Source: Falsiroseomonas sp050563525
GTDB lineage: Bacteria; Pseudomonadota; Alphaproteobacteria; Acetobacterales; Acetobacteraceae
Assembly (NCBI RefSeq): GCF_050563525.1
Contig: NZ_JBNXUN010000020.1
Location: 1-64,000 of the forward strand
Direction: 5' to 3'
Length of the DNA stretch: 64,000 nucleotides
Shown: in pieces, positions 53,787 to 62,213 of the stretch
How positions within the stretch are numbered: position 1 is the first letter of the stretch
How the letters are laid out: the number at the start of each line of letters is the position of its first letter
Program-made: the position numbers and the translations under genes
Notes under the pieces: generated by a model
Databases searched by the model: none
Told to the model about the DNA's origin: nothing
The model's input: only the letters and a program-made list of their open reading frames with translations

Positions 53787-54146
53787 ATGGCGGCGAGCCA
53801 CGCGACGGTACCGGCGACTCCAACGGCCAATCATGAAGGGCAGCAGCACCCGGTCCGGATCTATCTCGTGGTCTGGGGCTGGCTGTTCGTCCTCAGCCTG
53901 TTCTCCTACCTGGTTGATTACTTCCATTTCCAGGGCCTGCTGCGCTGGACGCTGATCCTGCTGTTCATGGGCCTGAAGGCCGGGCTGATCGTCGCCGTCT
54001 TCATGCATATGGCGTGGGAGCGGCTCGCGCTCGCCTACGCCATCCTGCTGCCGCCGCTGGCGGTCCTGGTCTTCGCCGCGCTGATGCTCATCGAATCCGA
54101 CTATACGCTGTGGATGCGTCGGACCTTCCTCGGCACGGGAGATTGA
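53787..54146 (+). CDS. cytochrome c oxidase subunit IV, bacterial type
   Basis: 119-residue protein with three hydrophobic helices: VRIYLVVWGWLFVLSLFSYL, LRWTLILLFMGLKAGLIVAV and LAYAILLPPLAVLVFAALML. The HMAWE motif between helices II and III is characteristic of the bacterial COX4 family. Preceded by TAGGAGG. It sits at the end of the oxidase operon, where this subunit is commonly found. Confidence 0.83.
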   Translation: MAASHATVPATPTANHEGQQHPVRIYLVVWGWLFVLSLFSYLVDYFHFQGLLRWTLILLFMGLKAGLIVAVFMHMAWERLALAYAILLPPLAVLVFAALMLIESDYTLWMRRTFLGTGD

Positions 54147-54182
54147 CATGGCGATGCACGTCGCCGGGATGGGGAGGATGGT

Positions 54183-54296
54183 GTGACACGCGCCCCACCA
54201 GTCCGTCGGCTCAGCAATCGGGCCATCATCGGGCTCGGGCTTGCGCTCTGCATCCTGGTCGCGGTTGTACTGGCCTGGCTTTTCGGCGCCGTCTGA
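54183..54296 (+). CDS. 37-residue single-pass membrane peptide
   Basis: A GTG at 54183, five bases after GGGGAGGA, opens a 37-codon frame: a short basic N-terminus (TRAPPVRRLSNR) followed by one strong transmembrane helix (IIGLGLALCILVAVVLAWLF). The gene overlaps the stop of a 12-codon frame that begins at 54148. It is at the 3' end of the oxidase operon. Similar one-helix peptides accompany bacterial haem-copper oxidases as accessory subunits; the role is inferred from position only. Confidence 0.5.
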   Translation: MTRAPPVRRLSNRAIIGLGLALCILVAVVLAWLFGAV

Positions 54297-54352
54297 CCGC
54301 CGTCCGGCCAGCCCCGTGACTCGCGCCGGAACGCCGCGCTAGAACCCGCTTC

Positions 54353-55792
54353 ATGCTGGATGCCGCAAACGCCCCCAGGGGCGTCCCCGCTGGGCTCGAC
54401 GCGCTGGAGGCGCGCCTTCGCCAGGATCTTGGCTGGCTGGAACTGCCGGCCAGGCCCTGGGTGCCGCCACGCCACCATGCGGGGCAGGACGTCGCGGATG
54501 TGGTGGTGATCGGGGGCGGCATGTGCGGGCTGGTGGCCGCCGCGGCGCTGCGCCTGCTCGGCATCGACAATATCCGGGTGCTCGACCGTGCGGCGGCGGG
54601 GCAGGAAGGCCCCTGGGTGACCTATGCACGGATGGAAACCCTGCGCTCCCCCAAGACGCTCACCGGTCCGGCGCTGGACCTGCCGGCGCTGACCTTCAGG
54701 GCTTGGCATGAGGCGCAGCATGGGCCGGCCGCCTTCGCCGCCATGGGCAAGATCCCGCGCGGCATGTGGATGGACTACCTGGTCTGGTACCGGCGCGTCA
54801 TGGGCATCAAGGTCGAGAACGACGTCGAGGTCACGCTGATCCGGCCGGAGACGGAGGCGCTGTTCGTGCTGGAGACCAGTGCCGGGCGGATCCCGTGCCG
54901 CCGGGTGGTGCTGGCGACCGGGCGTGACGGGCTGGGCAGCGCCTGGCTGCCGGAGATTGCCGCCATGCTGCCCCCTGCCCTGCGCGCGCATTCCCGCGAC
55001 AAGATCGACTTCGCCGCCCTGGCCGGCAAGCGGGTCGGCGTCGTCGGTGCGGGTGCCTCGGCCATGGACAATGCCGCGGCGGCGCTGGAGGCCGGCTGCG
55101 CCCGGCTCGACCTGCTGGTGCGGCGGCCGGCGCTGCCGCGGGTGAACAAGTTCACCGGAATCGGCAGCCCCGGCGTGGTGCATGGGTTCGCAGGCCTGCC
55201 GGATGACTGGAAGTGGCGCTTCCTGAACTTGGTGCTGCGCAGCCAGACGCCACCGCCACGGGACAGCACCCTGCGTGTCTCCCGCCATCCGCACGCGCAC
55301 CTGCACCTGGCAAGCCCGATCCGGGATCTCACGGTGCAGGACGGGGTGATCCGGTTGGAGACGCCCGGGGAGGTGCTGGAGCTGGATTTCCTGATCTTCG
55401 CCACCGGCTTCCGCGTCGCCTTCGAGACGCGCCCGGAACTGGCGCTGCTTGCGCCGCACATCCGCTTTTGGGGCGATCGCTTCCAGCCCGCGCCGGGGCA
55501 GGAGAACGAGGAGCTTTCGACCTCGCCCGACCTTGATGCGTCCTTCGCCTTTCAGGAAAAGGCGCCGGGCACCTGCCCTGCCCTCGCCCGGCTGCATTGC
55601 TTCAACTATCCGGCGACGTTGAGCCACGGCAAGCTCTCGGGTGACATCCCGGCCGTCAGTGCCGGGGCGCAGCGGCTGGCGCAGGGCATCGCGCGCGCCC
55701 TGTTCGTCGAGGACCGCGCCATCCACTACGCCACGCTGGAAGCCTATGAGACGCCCGAGCTTCTGGGCGACGAGTGGCCCGACCGGTCGTGA
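54353..55792 (+). CDS. FAD/NAD(P)-binding flavoprotein monooxygenase-like
   Basis: 479-residue flavoprotein. First dinucleotide fold VVVIGGGMCGLVAAAALR (residues ~50-67), second GKRVGVVGAGASAMDNAAAA near residue 230, and the ATGF-type motif LIFATGFRVAF around residue 347. This order fits the flavin-containing monooxygenase/lysine N-hydroxylase class. It likely hydroxylates or oxidises a small substrate with NADPH. 56 bp after the membrane peptide; followed by two AhpD-like genes that appear co-transcribed. Confidence 0.8.
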   Translation: MLDAANAPRGVPAGLDALEARLRQDLGWLELPARPWVPPRHHAGQDVADVVVIGGGMCGLVAAAALRLLGIDNIRVLDRAAAGQEGPWVTYARMETLRSPKTLTGPALDLPALTFRAWHEAQHGPAAFAAMGKIPRGMWMDYLVWYRRVMGIKVENDVEVTLIRPETEALFVLETSAGRIPCRRVVLATGRDGLGSAWLPEIAAMLPPALRAHSRDKIDFAALAGKRVGVVGAGASAMDNAAAALEAGCARLDLLVRRPALPRVNKFTGIGSPGVVHGFAGLPDDWKWRFLNLVLRSQTPPPRDSTLRVSRHPHAHLHLASPIRDLTVQDGVIRLETPGEVLELDFLIFATGFRVAFETRPELALLAPHIRFWGDRFQPAPGQENEELSTSPDLDASFAFQEKAPGTCPALARLHCFNYPATLSHGKLSGDIPAVSAGAQRLAQGIARALFVEDRAIHYATLEAYETPELLGDEWPDRS

Positions 55793-55806
55793 GAGGAGAC
55801 ACAGGC

Positions 55807-56268
55807 TTGCCAGACCTCATCGACAGCCTCCTCGGCCTCGCGCCGGACAGCAAGCTGGGGGCACTGCGCCGCCGCCGGCCGGAGGCGCTGCGCCATGCCG
55901 AGGGCGCGCATCGCGAATTGCTGCTGCCGGAGGATCCGGGTGGACTGAGCCTGGCCGACCGTGCCGCCCTGGCACTGCGCGTGGCGCGGCGGGAGGAGGA
56001 TGGAGCGCTGGCCGCGCATTACCAGGGCTTGCTGGATGCGGCCGGTGGCGTTCCCGAGGATGGTGCGCGGCTGGCTGCGCTGCTGCGCTACGCGGACACG
56101 GTGGCGGCGGCGCCCGAGGAGACCTCGCGCGCTGATATCGACGGGCTGGTGGCGCTTGGCCTGTCCTCGCGGGATATCGTGGCGGCGACGCAGCTCATCG
56201 CCTTCGTGCCCTACCAGGTGCGCGTCATCGCCGGGCTGCGCGCGATGCTGGAGGAGACGGTGCCATGA
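55807..56268 (+). CDS. AhpD/CMD-like domain protein
   Basis: 153-residue helical protein that shows the carboxymuconolactone decarboxylase-like fold without its cysteines (VPYQVRVIAGLRAMLEE near the end, LSSRDIVAATQLIAF before). It resembles the cysteine-free partner of a peroxidase-related CMD pair known from Agrobacterium. The TTG at 55807 follows AGAGGAG; the stop overlaps the start of the next gene, so the two products probably act together. Confidence 0.65.
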   Translation: MPDLIDSLLGLAPDSKLGALRRRRPEALRHAEGAHRELLLPEDPGGLSLADRAALALRVARREEDGALAAHYQGLLDAAGGVPEDGARLAALLRYADTVAAAPEETSRADIDGLVALGLSSRDIVAATQLIAFVPYQVRVIAGLRAMLEETVP

Positions 56269-56834
56269 GCCGCTTCACGCTGAAGCCCGTCGGCTGGCGC
56301 CCGCGCCTCGCCCCGGTGAAGGCCGAGAGCGCGACGCCGGCGCAGCTCGCGGCGTTGGAGGCCTGCCCGCCGGCGCAGCGGCGTTCGACCTATTTCCTGA
56401 CACTGGCGCATGATCCGGGTTCGCTCGGCGAGCGCGGCGCGCTGTTCAACATCGTCATGTACGCGGAGGGCGGCCTGCCACGCGCGGACCGGGAGCTGTC
56501 GACGGCGGTCGTCTCGATGGTCAATGGCTGCGTCTTCTGCACCTCCGTCCATGCCAGGCGCTTCGTCGAGCTGACCGGGGACGAGCCGGCGATGCAGCGC
56601 CTGCTGGACGAGGGCTGGGCAGGTGAGCCGGACCCGCGCACGAAAGCCATTGCCGATTTTACGGAGGCACTGACGCGTGCGCCGGGACAGGTGACGGCCG
56701 CGCATCTGGCCCCGCTGCGCGCGGCGGGGCTGGACGATCTGGAAATCCTCGACCTCGTCCACTCCGTCGCGATGTTCGCCAATGCCAACCGGCTTATGCT
56801 GACGCTGGGCGACCCGCTGCTGCCGCGAGGTTGA
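56265..56834 (+). CDS. peroxidase-related AhpD-family protein
   Basis: 189-residue protein of the AhpD/CMD family. The active-site motif is complete: Cys89-x2-Cys92 followed by His96 in NGCVFCTSVHARRF. Such proteins reduce peroxides with a redox cysteine pair. The ATG overlaps the stop of the cysteine-free partner (ATGA). Together with the flavoprotein upstream it may detoxify a peroxide formed by the monooxygenase; this is inference from order. Confidence 0.78.
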   Translation: MSRFTLKPVGWRPRLAPVKAESATPAQLAALEACPPAQRRSTYFLTLAHDPGSLGERGALFNIVMYAEGGLPRADRELSTAVVSMVNGCVFCTSVHARRFVELTGDEPAMQRLLDEGWAGEPDPRTKAIADFTEALTRAPGQVTAAHLAPLRAAGLDDLEILDLVHSVAMFANANRLMLTLGDPLLPRG

Positions 56835-56837
56835 CAA

Positions 56838-56858
56838 GGCGGGTGGGCAGCGCCCGCC
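56838..56858. terminator. GC-rich hairpin between convergent genes
   Basis: GGCGGG and CCCGCC form a 6-bp stem around a 9-nt loop, 4 bp after the AhpD-like stop and before the convergent Bug gene end. No T-run follows, so it is only a possible terminator. Confidence 0.3.
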
Positions 56859-56912
56859 CCCCTCACCTAACCCTCTTCCGCCATCCGAGGAAGGCGGGCT
56901 CCTGCGGGTGCT

Positions 56913-57890
56913 TCAGTTCACCTTCGCGCCGGAGATCCGCACCAGTTCGGCGTGGCTGGCCATTTCCTCGCGCAGGTATTGTGCCAGCCGCTCCGGCGTG
57001 CCGCCGCCATCCAGCGCCATGCCGGCACCTTCCAGGCGGCGCCGGGCCTCTGGGTCGGCCAGGACTTCGTTGGCCAGTGCATTGAGCCGCGACACGATCG
57101 CCGGGTCGGCTCCGCGCGGCAGCATCAGGCAGAACCATGTGCCGAAGGCCAGGCCGGGCATCCCGAGTTCGGCCGCCGTCGGCACGTCTGGCAGCTGCGG
57201 CACACGCTCGGGCGAAAGCACCGCCAGGGCCCGCGCCCGGCCGCCGGTGACCAGCGGCTGGGCGCCGGTGACCAGGTTGAACATCGCCTGGATGCGCCCG
57301 GCGATCAGGTCCGTGGTCGCCGCTGCTGGCGCGGCATAGGGCACATGGGTCAACCGCGTGCCGCTGCGCTGCCCGTACAACTCCGCCGCCAGGTGCATGG
57401 AGGAGCCGTTGCCGGTGGTGCCGTGGTTGATGGCTCCCGGATTTGCCTTGGCGTAGGCGGTGAACTCGGCAAGGCTCTGCGCCGGGAAGTCGTTGTTGAC
57501 GATCAGGATGTTCGGCACGCTGCCGAGCAGTACCACCGGCACGAAGTCGCGCTGCGGGTCGAACGGCATGTCGCTGTACATGGCCGGGTTCGTCGCCATG
57601 GTGCCGGCCCAGGTCCACAGGATGGTGTAGCCGTCCGGCGCCGCGCGGGCCGCCGCGGTGGCACCGACGTTGCCGGCGGCGCCTCCCCGGTTCTCGATGA
57701 TCACGCGCTGCGGCAGGCGCTTCTCCATCTCCTGGGCAAAGATGCGGGCCAGATTGTCCGCAGTGCCGGCGCCACCGGGGGCTGGCACGATGATGCGGAT
57801 GGTGCGCGACGGCCAGTCGCCCTGCGCGCTGGCAGGTGTCGCCATGGCCAGGACGGGGCTGGCCAGCAGGATGCGGCGGGAAATCGTCAT
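56913..57890 (-). CDS. Bug/TctC-family periplasmic binding protein
   Basis: 325-residue receptor. Signal peptide TISRRILLASPVLAMATPAS with a twin arginine. Landmarks IRIIVPAPGGAGTADNLARIF, IIENRGGAAGNVGATAA, HVPYAAPAAATTDLIAGRIQ and AAELGMPG. Convergent with the AhpD-like gene and divergent from the opine-dehydrogenase-like gene, whose product may act on the imported ligand. No TctAB genes nearby. Confidence 0.88.
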   Translation of the reverse strand: MTISRRILLASPVLAMATPASAQGDWPSRTIRIIVPAPGGAGTADNLARIFAQEMEKRLPQRVIIENRGGAAGNVGATAAARAAPDGYTILWTWAGTMATNPAMYSDMPFDPQRDFVPVVLLGSVPNILIVNNDFPAQSLAEFTAYAKANPGAINHGTTGNGSSMHLAAELYGQRSGTRLTHVPYAAPAAATTDLIAGRIQAMFNLVTGAQPLVTGGRARALAVLSPERVPQLPDVPTAAELGMPGLAFGTWFCLMLPRGADPAIVSRLNALANEVLADPEARRRLEGAGMALDGGGTPERLAQYLREEMASHAELVRISGAKVN

Positions 57891-58015
57891 CTCTCAATCC
57901 TCCATTGCCGCGAGCCTAGGCCTTACTGCCGCGGGAGCAAGCCGCAAGCGCTTCCCGCCCCGGCCATCGGGTGCGAGGCTGCACCATGCTGCGGATGGGT
58001 GGATGACATGCCTGG

Positions 58016-59089
58016 ATGGACCAGAACCCCGTGCGGATGAGCGTGCTCGGCGCCGGCGCCATCGGTCCGGCCGCAGCCATCCTCGCTGCCTCCCGCGGGC
58101 ATGACGTCTCGCTTTGGTCGCCGTCCGGCCGCGGCACGACGGGCATTGCCGGAACGCTGACGGCGGAGGGGGCGCTGGACTGTACCGTGCCGGTGCGTGT
58201 CGCCGACAGCTTGGCGGAGGCGCTGGAGGGTGCGGAGGTGGCCCTGCTCACCGTGCCCGCCTACGCCCTGGCCGACCTGCTGCCGCGTATCGCGGCGGCG
58301 GCGCCACGGGGCCTGCCGATGTTGATCGCGCCGGCCGCCGCGCTGGCGCCGCTGGCCTTCGAGACGATGCGAGGGGCGTTGGGCCCGCGCGCGCCGGTCG
58401 GTGCGATGGCGACCACGCCGATGACGGCGCGTCGCATCGCGCCGGACCGGGTGCGCATCCCTGGCATCCGCGCCGCGGTGGATGTGGCCGCCGTACCGGC
58501 GAGCGCGGCGGCGGAGATTGCGGTGCTGGCGGCGGCGCTGTTCGGCCGCGACTATCCCCTGGCGCCGAACGTCCTGCAGCCGGCGCTGGCCAATGCCAAC
58601 CCCATTATCCATGCCGTGCTGGCGCTGGCCAACGCCACGCGGATCGAGCGTGGCGAGGCCTGGTCGCAGTACGAGTTGATGACCGAGGCCTCCTGCCGCC
58701 TCATGACGAGGCTGGAGGCGGAGCGCGGTGCGGTCGCTGCCGCCTTCGGGCTGGAGGTGCTGCCCCTGGCGGAGTCCCTGCATCGTGCCAGCGGCGTGCC
58801 CCGGGGGCCGCTGCACGCGATGGGCCAGGCCATTGCCGCGACCGGCCGCGGTGTCGCCGGCCCGTCCAGCATGGAAACGCGCTACGTGACGGAGGACGTG
58901 CCGTATGGCCTGGCCTTCTACCTGTGGCTCGCGGCGGCTCGCAGCATCGCCATGCCGGGGACGGAGGCGACGGTGACGCTGCTGGAGACGCTGTGGCATC
59001 GCGACCTGCGGGGAAATCCGCTGCTGGCGGCGCTGGAGGGACAGGATCTGGTTTCGATGCTGCGCGACGGCATCGGCCGCGGCGCATGA
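58016..59089 (+). CDS. opine/octopine dehydrogenase-family NAD(P) enzyme
   Basis: 357-residue dehydrogenase. The N-terminal Rossmann motif is SVLGAGAIGPAAAILAASRGHDVSLW (residues ~9-34, split here by function: GAGAIG is the nucleotide loop). The C-terminal helical domain carries NANPIIHAVLALANATRIE and YELMTEASCRLM, which mark the octopine/opine dehydrogenase fold with its catalytic His in NPIIH. It either makes or, more likely in a catabolic setting, cleaves a secondary-amine dicarboxylate, or acts on a related 2-hydroxy acid. It lies between two Bug binding-protein genes. Start ATG at 58016. Confidence 0.75.
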   Translation: MDQNPVRMSVLGAGAIGPAAAILAASRGHDVSLWSPSGRGTTGIAGTLTAEGALDCTVPVRVADSLAEALEGAEVALLTVPAYALADLLPRIAAAAPRGLPMLIAPAAALAPLAFETMRGALGPRAPVGAMATTPMTARRIAPDRVRIPGIRAAVDVAAVPASAAAEIAVLAAALFGRDYPLAPNVLQPALANANPIIHAVLALANATRIERGEAWSQYELMTEASCRLMTRLEAERGAVAAAFGLEVLPLAESLHRASGVPRGPLHAMGQAIAATGRGVAGPSSMETRYVTEDVPYGLAFYLWLAAARSIAMPGTEATVTLLETLWHRDLRGNPLLAALEGQDLVSMLRDGIGRGA

Positions 59090-59174
59090 GGCAGTCGGCG
59101 CATGGGATGAATGCGGCATTTGCTCCGCAGGGCAACACGCGCCACGATTTCGTTCTCTGACCGGAGTTGACGAC

Positions 59175-60140
59175 ATGCAGGCTACCCGCCGCGCGCTGCT
59201 CGCCTCACTCATTCTCCCCGGCCTTGCCCACGCCCAGGGTGCATGGGCACCGGATCGCCCGGTGCGGCTGGTGGTGCCCTTCGCGCCTGGCGGCAGCCAG
59301 GACGTGCTGGGGCGGCTTTTTGCACAGACGGTGTCGCAGGCTGTCGGCCAGAACGTCGTGGTGGAGAACCGGGCCGGTGCCGGTGGGATGCTGGGGGCCG
59401 AGGCGGTTGCGCGTGCCGCACCGGATGGCACCACGCTGCTGCTGGCCACTGCCGGACAACTGACCATCGCCAAGGCGATCGGCCGCCGCCTGTCCTACGA
59501 CCCGATCGCGGATTTCGCGCCGATCCTGCACCTGTCGGACAGCCCGGTGGCGCTGCTGGCGGCGCCGGACCTGCCGGCTTCCGACCTCGGTCGCCTGCTC
59601 GAACATTGCCGCCGTGCGCCGCAGCCCCTGCCCTACGCCAGCACCGGCATCGGGACCAATACCCATCTGATCATGGAGGACCTGAAGGCGCGCGAGCGGC
59701 TGAACATCGAGCATGTGCCGTACCGAGGCGCCGCGGCCGCCTTCAATGACCTGATGGCGTCCCGCATCGCGCTGATGTTCGTATCCGTGCCCTCGGTGCT
59801 TGGCTTCTCCGGTGGCCAGTTGCGGGTGATGGCGGTGACGTCGCGCGTGCGCTTCCCGGCCATCCCGGAGGTGCCGACGATGATTGAAGGCGGTGTCCCG
59901 GGTTTTGAGGCTTCCATCTGGACCGGCCTCGCTGCCCCTGCGACGACTCCGGCACCGGCCATCGAGCGCTGGCGCCAGGAATTCGCCCGGGCACTGGAAA
60001 GCGATCTGGTGCGGTCGCGCCTGGCGTCGCTGGGGGCGGTCGCGAATGGCTCGGGCCCAGCAGAATTCGGCGCGCTGCTGCGCGACGACTTGGCGCGCTG
60101 GACGAGGGTTGCGGCGCCGCTGGCGGTCAGGCTGGACTGA
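59175..60140 (+). CDS. Bug/TctC-family periplasmic binding protein
   Basis: 321-residue receptor with a short signal peptide (ATRRALLASLILPGLAHAQ) and the motifs VRLVVPFAPGGSQDVLGRLFA, VVENRAGAGGMLGAEAVA and HVPYRGAAAAFNDLMAS. It follows the opine-dehydrogenase-like gene after 85 bp on the same strand and is likely co-transcribed. Ligand unknown. Confidence 0.88.
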   Translation: MQATRRALLASLILPGLAHAQGAWAPDRPVRLVVPFAPGGSQDVLGRLFAQTVSQAVGQNVVVENRAGAGGMLGAEAVARAAPDGTTLLLATAGQLTIAKAIGRRLSYDPIADFAPILHLSDSPVALLAAPDLPASDLGRLLEHCRRAPQPLPYASTGIGTNTHLIMEDLKARERLNIEHVPYRGAAAAFNDLMASRIALMFVSVPSVLGFSGGQLRVMAVTSRVRFPAIPEVPTMIEGGVPGFEASIWTGLAAPATTPAPAIERWRQEFARALESDLVRSRLASLGAVANGSGPAEFGALLRDDLARWTRVAAPLAVRLD

Positions 60141-60651
60141 AGAGCAACCGCGCCGGGATAGACTGCGCGCGGCCGCAGCCCCGGGTGAGACGCCAGGTCG
60201 CCCGGAGCGGCTGTTGGAAAAGAATCCGTGGGCGGAGGGGCAGCGCGCCCCGCAGGACGCGTCGCCGGACACGTGAAGTGCGCAATCGCGTAGGGCCTGT
60301 GGGTGCAGTGCAGGCACGCGCTGAACTGCGCGGATGGGGCCCCCGCCCCCTTGAATCAGATGCTGTCGAGCGTATCCCGAGCGCCGAAGTCGAACAAAAA
60401 GACCAGGATCCCTTCGAAGTCCCCTCGGATCCATTCGCTGATCAAGGTGCGGCATCGTGGGAGAAGCGGATGATTTGTTCCGCTGGATGTTGCCCATCGC
60501 CGGCGCGCAACGGGATGGTCAGGCGCATCCGGTTGCGCACGGCCGCGTTGCAACCGCGATTCGCCGGGCGCAAGGCGACCATCAAGCATACGAGCGCGAC
60601 GACTTTCGCGCGCAGCGCCCGTCTCGGCGTGGCGGCAGTTCTGAAGCGACG
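60141..60651. other. region without recognisable genes
   Basis: About 510 bp between the last cargo gene and the first partition palindrome. Frames are open on both strands but none has a protein-like composition, a ribosome binding site or a family motif. It marks the border between catabolic cargo and the plasmid backbone. Confidence 0.45.
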
Positions 60652-60663
60652 TGGATGCATCCA
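60652..60663. repeat. partition palindrome 1
   Basis: TGGATGCATCCA, a perfect 12-bp palindrome, first of three identical copies upstream of parA. Extended context TGGATGCATCCATGTTG is shared with the reverse complement of copy 2. Candidate binding site for ParA or ParB. Confidence 0.75.
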
Positions 60664-60787
60664 TGTTGGAACTGCAGCCTCTCGCGCACCCAAAAACTTC
60701 TGACTTAACCCCCGGCTCTGCGGAAAACGCCTACAGGAAGCCGCTCTTAGAAGGAGTCTACATGAATCGCATCGCCTGCGGACAACA

Positions 60788-60799
60788 TGGATGCATCCA
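60788..60799. repeat. partition palindrome 2
   Basis: Second copy of TGGATGCATCCA, 136 bp from the first, preceded by CAACA so that its reverse strand repeats the copy-1 flank. Confidence 0.75.
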
Positions 60800-60929
60800 A
60801 CCGCCAGGGGTGCCAACTTATCCGGGCGGACGATCTATGGTCGGCGCGGGAGCATCTGAGTTGTGGGGGCGCTACGGTTTTTCGCCTCCGCCTCCGCCTC
60901 CGCAGCCAGGCGCGGCGCGCCGTGCCACT

Positions 60930-60941
60930 TGGATGCATCCA
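60930..60941. repeat. partition palindrome 3
   Basis: Third copy of TGGATGCATCCA, 142 bp from the second and 94 bp upstream of the preferred parA start. Followed by TGTCAC. Confidence 0.75.
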
Positions 60942-61034
60942 TGTCACAGTGGCCGACACTCCGGGATCTGGCGGGGTGTGGTGCCTTTCGTGCAGGTTCG
61001 GAATCTGCCAAACAGGTCAGATCCGGGAACAGGC

Positions 61035-62213
61035 ATGTCAGGAAAACCAATGCGTATGGCCGGTACCTTCCACCAGATCGCAGAAGTGCTGCGGTCGACC
61101 CAGCGCGCGGCGATCGAGGTGGAAAACGCGCCGGAGAAGCGAAAGCGCCTGCGCACCTTCTCCATGCCGGAAGCCGCTACGCTCCTGGGCGTTCCTCAGA
61201 AGGTGCTGCGTGCAGCCGTTGGTGCGCCCGGCCGTCCAGCGCCGCCGCGTCTGAGCTTTGACGACCTCCAGCGAGCGCGATCGGCTCTCGGTGCGCGACG
61301 ACACTTGGGGGCCAGTCAGCAGCGGCTGCCAACGGTTGTTTTCACCAACTTCAAGGGCGGATCGGCGAAGACGACAAGTAGCGTCCACTTCGCGCAGTAC
61401 ATGGCGCTGGCCGGCTATCGCGTCCTGCTGGTGGACCTGGACAGCCAGGGCAGCGCGACGGCGCAGTTCGGGCTGGATCCCGCGACAGAGGTGCTGCGGG
61501 CGAATAGCTTTGCGGCGTGGACACATGCCCGAGATGCTGGTGTGCCAATCCCCGGCGGCACGCTTTGCCAGCCCACCTATTGGCCGACCATCAGCCTGGT
61601 TCCTGCTGGGGCCGCCCTAGCTGAGGCTGAGGAGAGCCTGTCGCGTCGAGCGGTCTCGGGCGAGCCCGAGGCCGTCTTGTACTTCGAGGAACTTGAAGTC
61701 TTCCTGGCGTCGGTTGCAGGGCAGTTCGATCTGGCGGTGGTTGATACACGGCCGGACGTGAACATGTTGATGACGGCGGCACTCCATGCGGCGACCGGGA
61801 TCATCGTGCCAACCCGCGCGACGATGACGGATCTCGCCTCGACCGGGGAGTTCTTCAGCCATCTGGCTGGGTACGTGTCGGATTTTCAGGCAGGCTTCGG
61901 CAAGGCGCTCGGCCTGGTGTTCAGCAAGATCCTGGTCAGTGCCTACGACCCCTCCGATCGCAGCCAGGAGGCTTTGCTGGAGTTGCTCCGAGACCGGTTC
62001 GGCGATGCCGTCCTGGCGAGCCCCTTCCTGAACTCGCGGGTCATGGGGACGGCCGGGTTCGGCAAGGAGACGCTGTACGAGTATGAGCCGACCACCGACC
62101 GCGCTGCGTATAATCGGGTGCTGGCGAGCGCCAACGCGGTGAACAGGGCGATTGAACAGGAGTTGACCAAAGCCGCCTCGCTGGCGGCGGTCGCGCGGGA
62201 GGGCGTGGCGTGA
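61035..62213 (+). CDS. parA: ParA-type partition ATPase with N-terminal HTH
   Basis: 392-residue type Ia partition ATPase. Residues 42-63 form a helix-turn-helix (FSMPEAATLLGVPQKVLRAA), followed by the deviant Walker A NFKGGSAKTT (residues 105-114), the Walker A' region VDLDSQGS (133-140) and a switch segment VVDTRPDVNMLM. The long N-terminal part is the DNA-binding domain used for autoregulation in this type. ATG codons at 61035 and 61050 are both possible (AGGAAA precedes the second). An ATG at 60762 in the same frame has a much stronger ribosome binding site and would add 91 residues. The stop overlaps parB. Confidence 0.88.
   Translation: MSGKPMRMAGTFHQIAEVLRSTQRAAIEVENAPEKRKRLRTFSMPEAATLLGVPQKVLRAAVGAPGRPAPPRLSFDDLQRARSALGARRHLGASQQRLPTVVFTNFKGGSAKTTSSVHFAQYMALAGYRVLLVDLDSQGSATAQFGLDPATEVLRANSFAAWTHARDAGVPIPGGTLCQPTYWPTISLVPAGAALAEAEESLSRRAVSGEPEAVLYFEELEVFLASVAGQFDLAVVDTRPDVNMLMTAALHAATGIIVPTRATMTDLASTGEFFSHLAGYVSDFQAGFGKALGLVFSKILVSAYDPSDRSQEALLELLRDRFGDAVLASPFLNSRVMGTAGFGKETLYEYEPTTDRAAYNRVLASANAVNRAIEQELTKAASLAAVAREGVA

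Noticed and set aside
60885..60903. Short tandem CCTCCG repeat
   Set aside because: Only about three units in GC-rich sequence; too short to be a minisatellite or array of interest.
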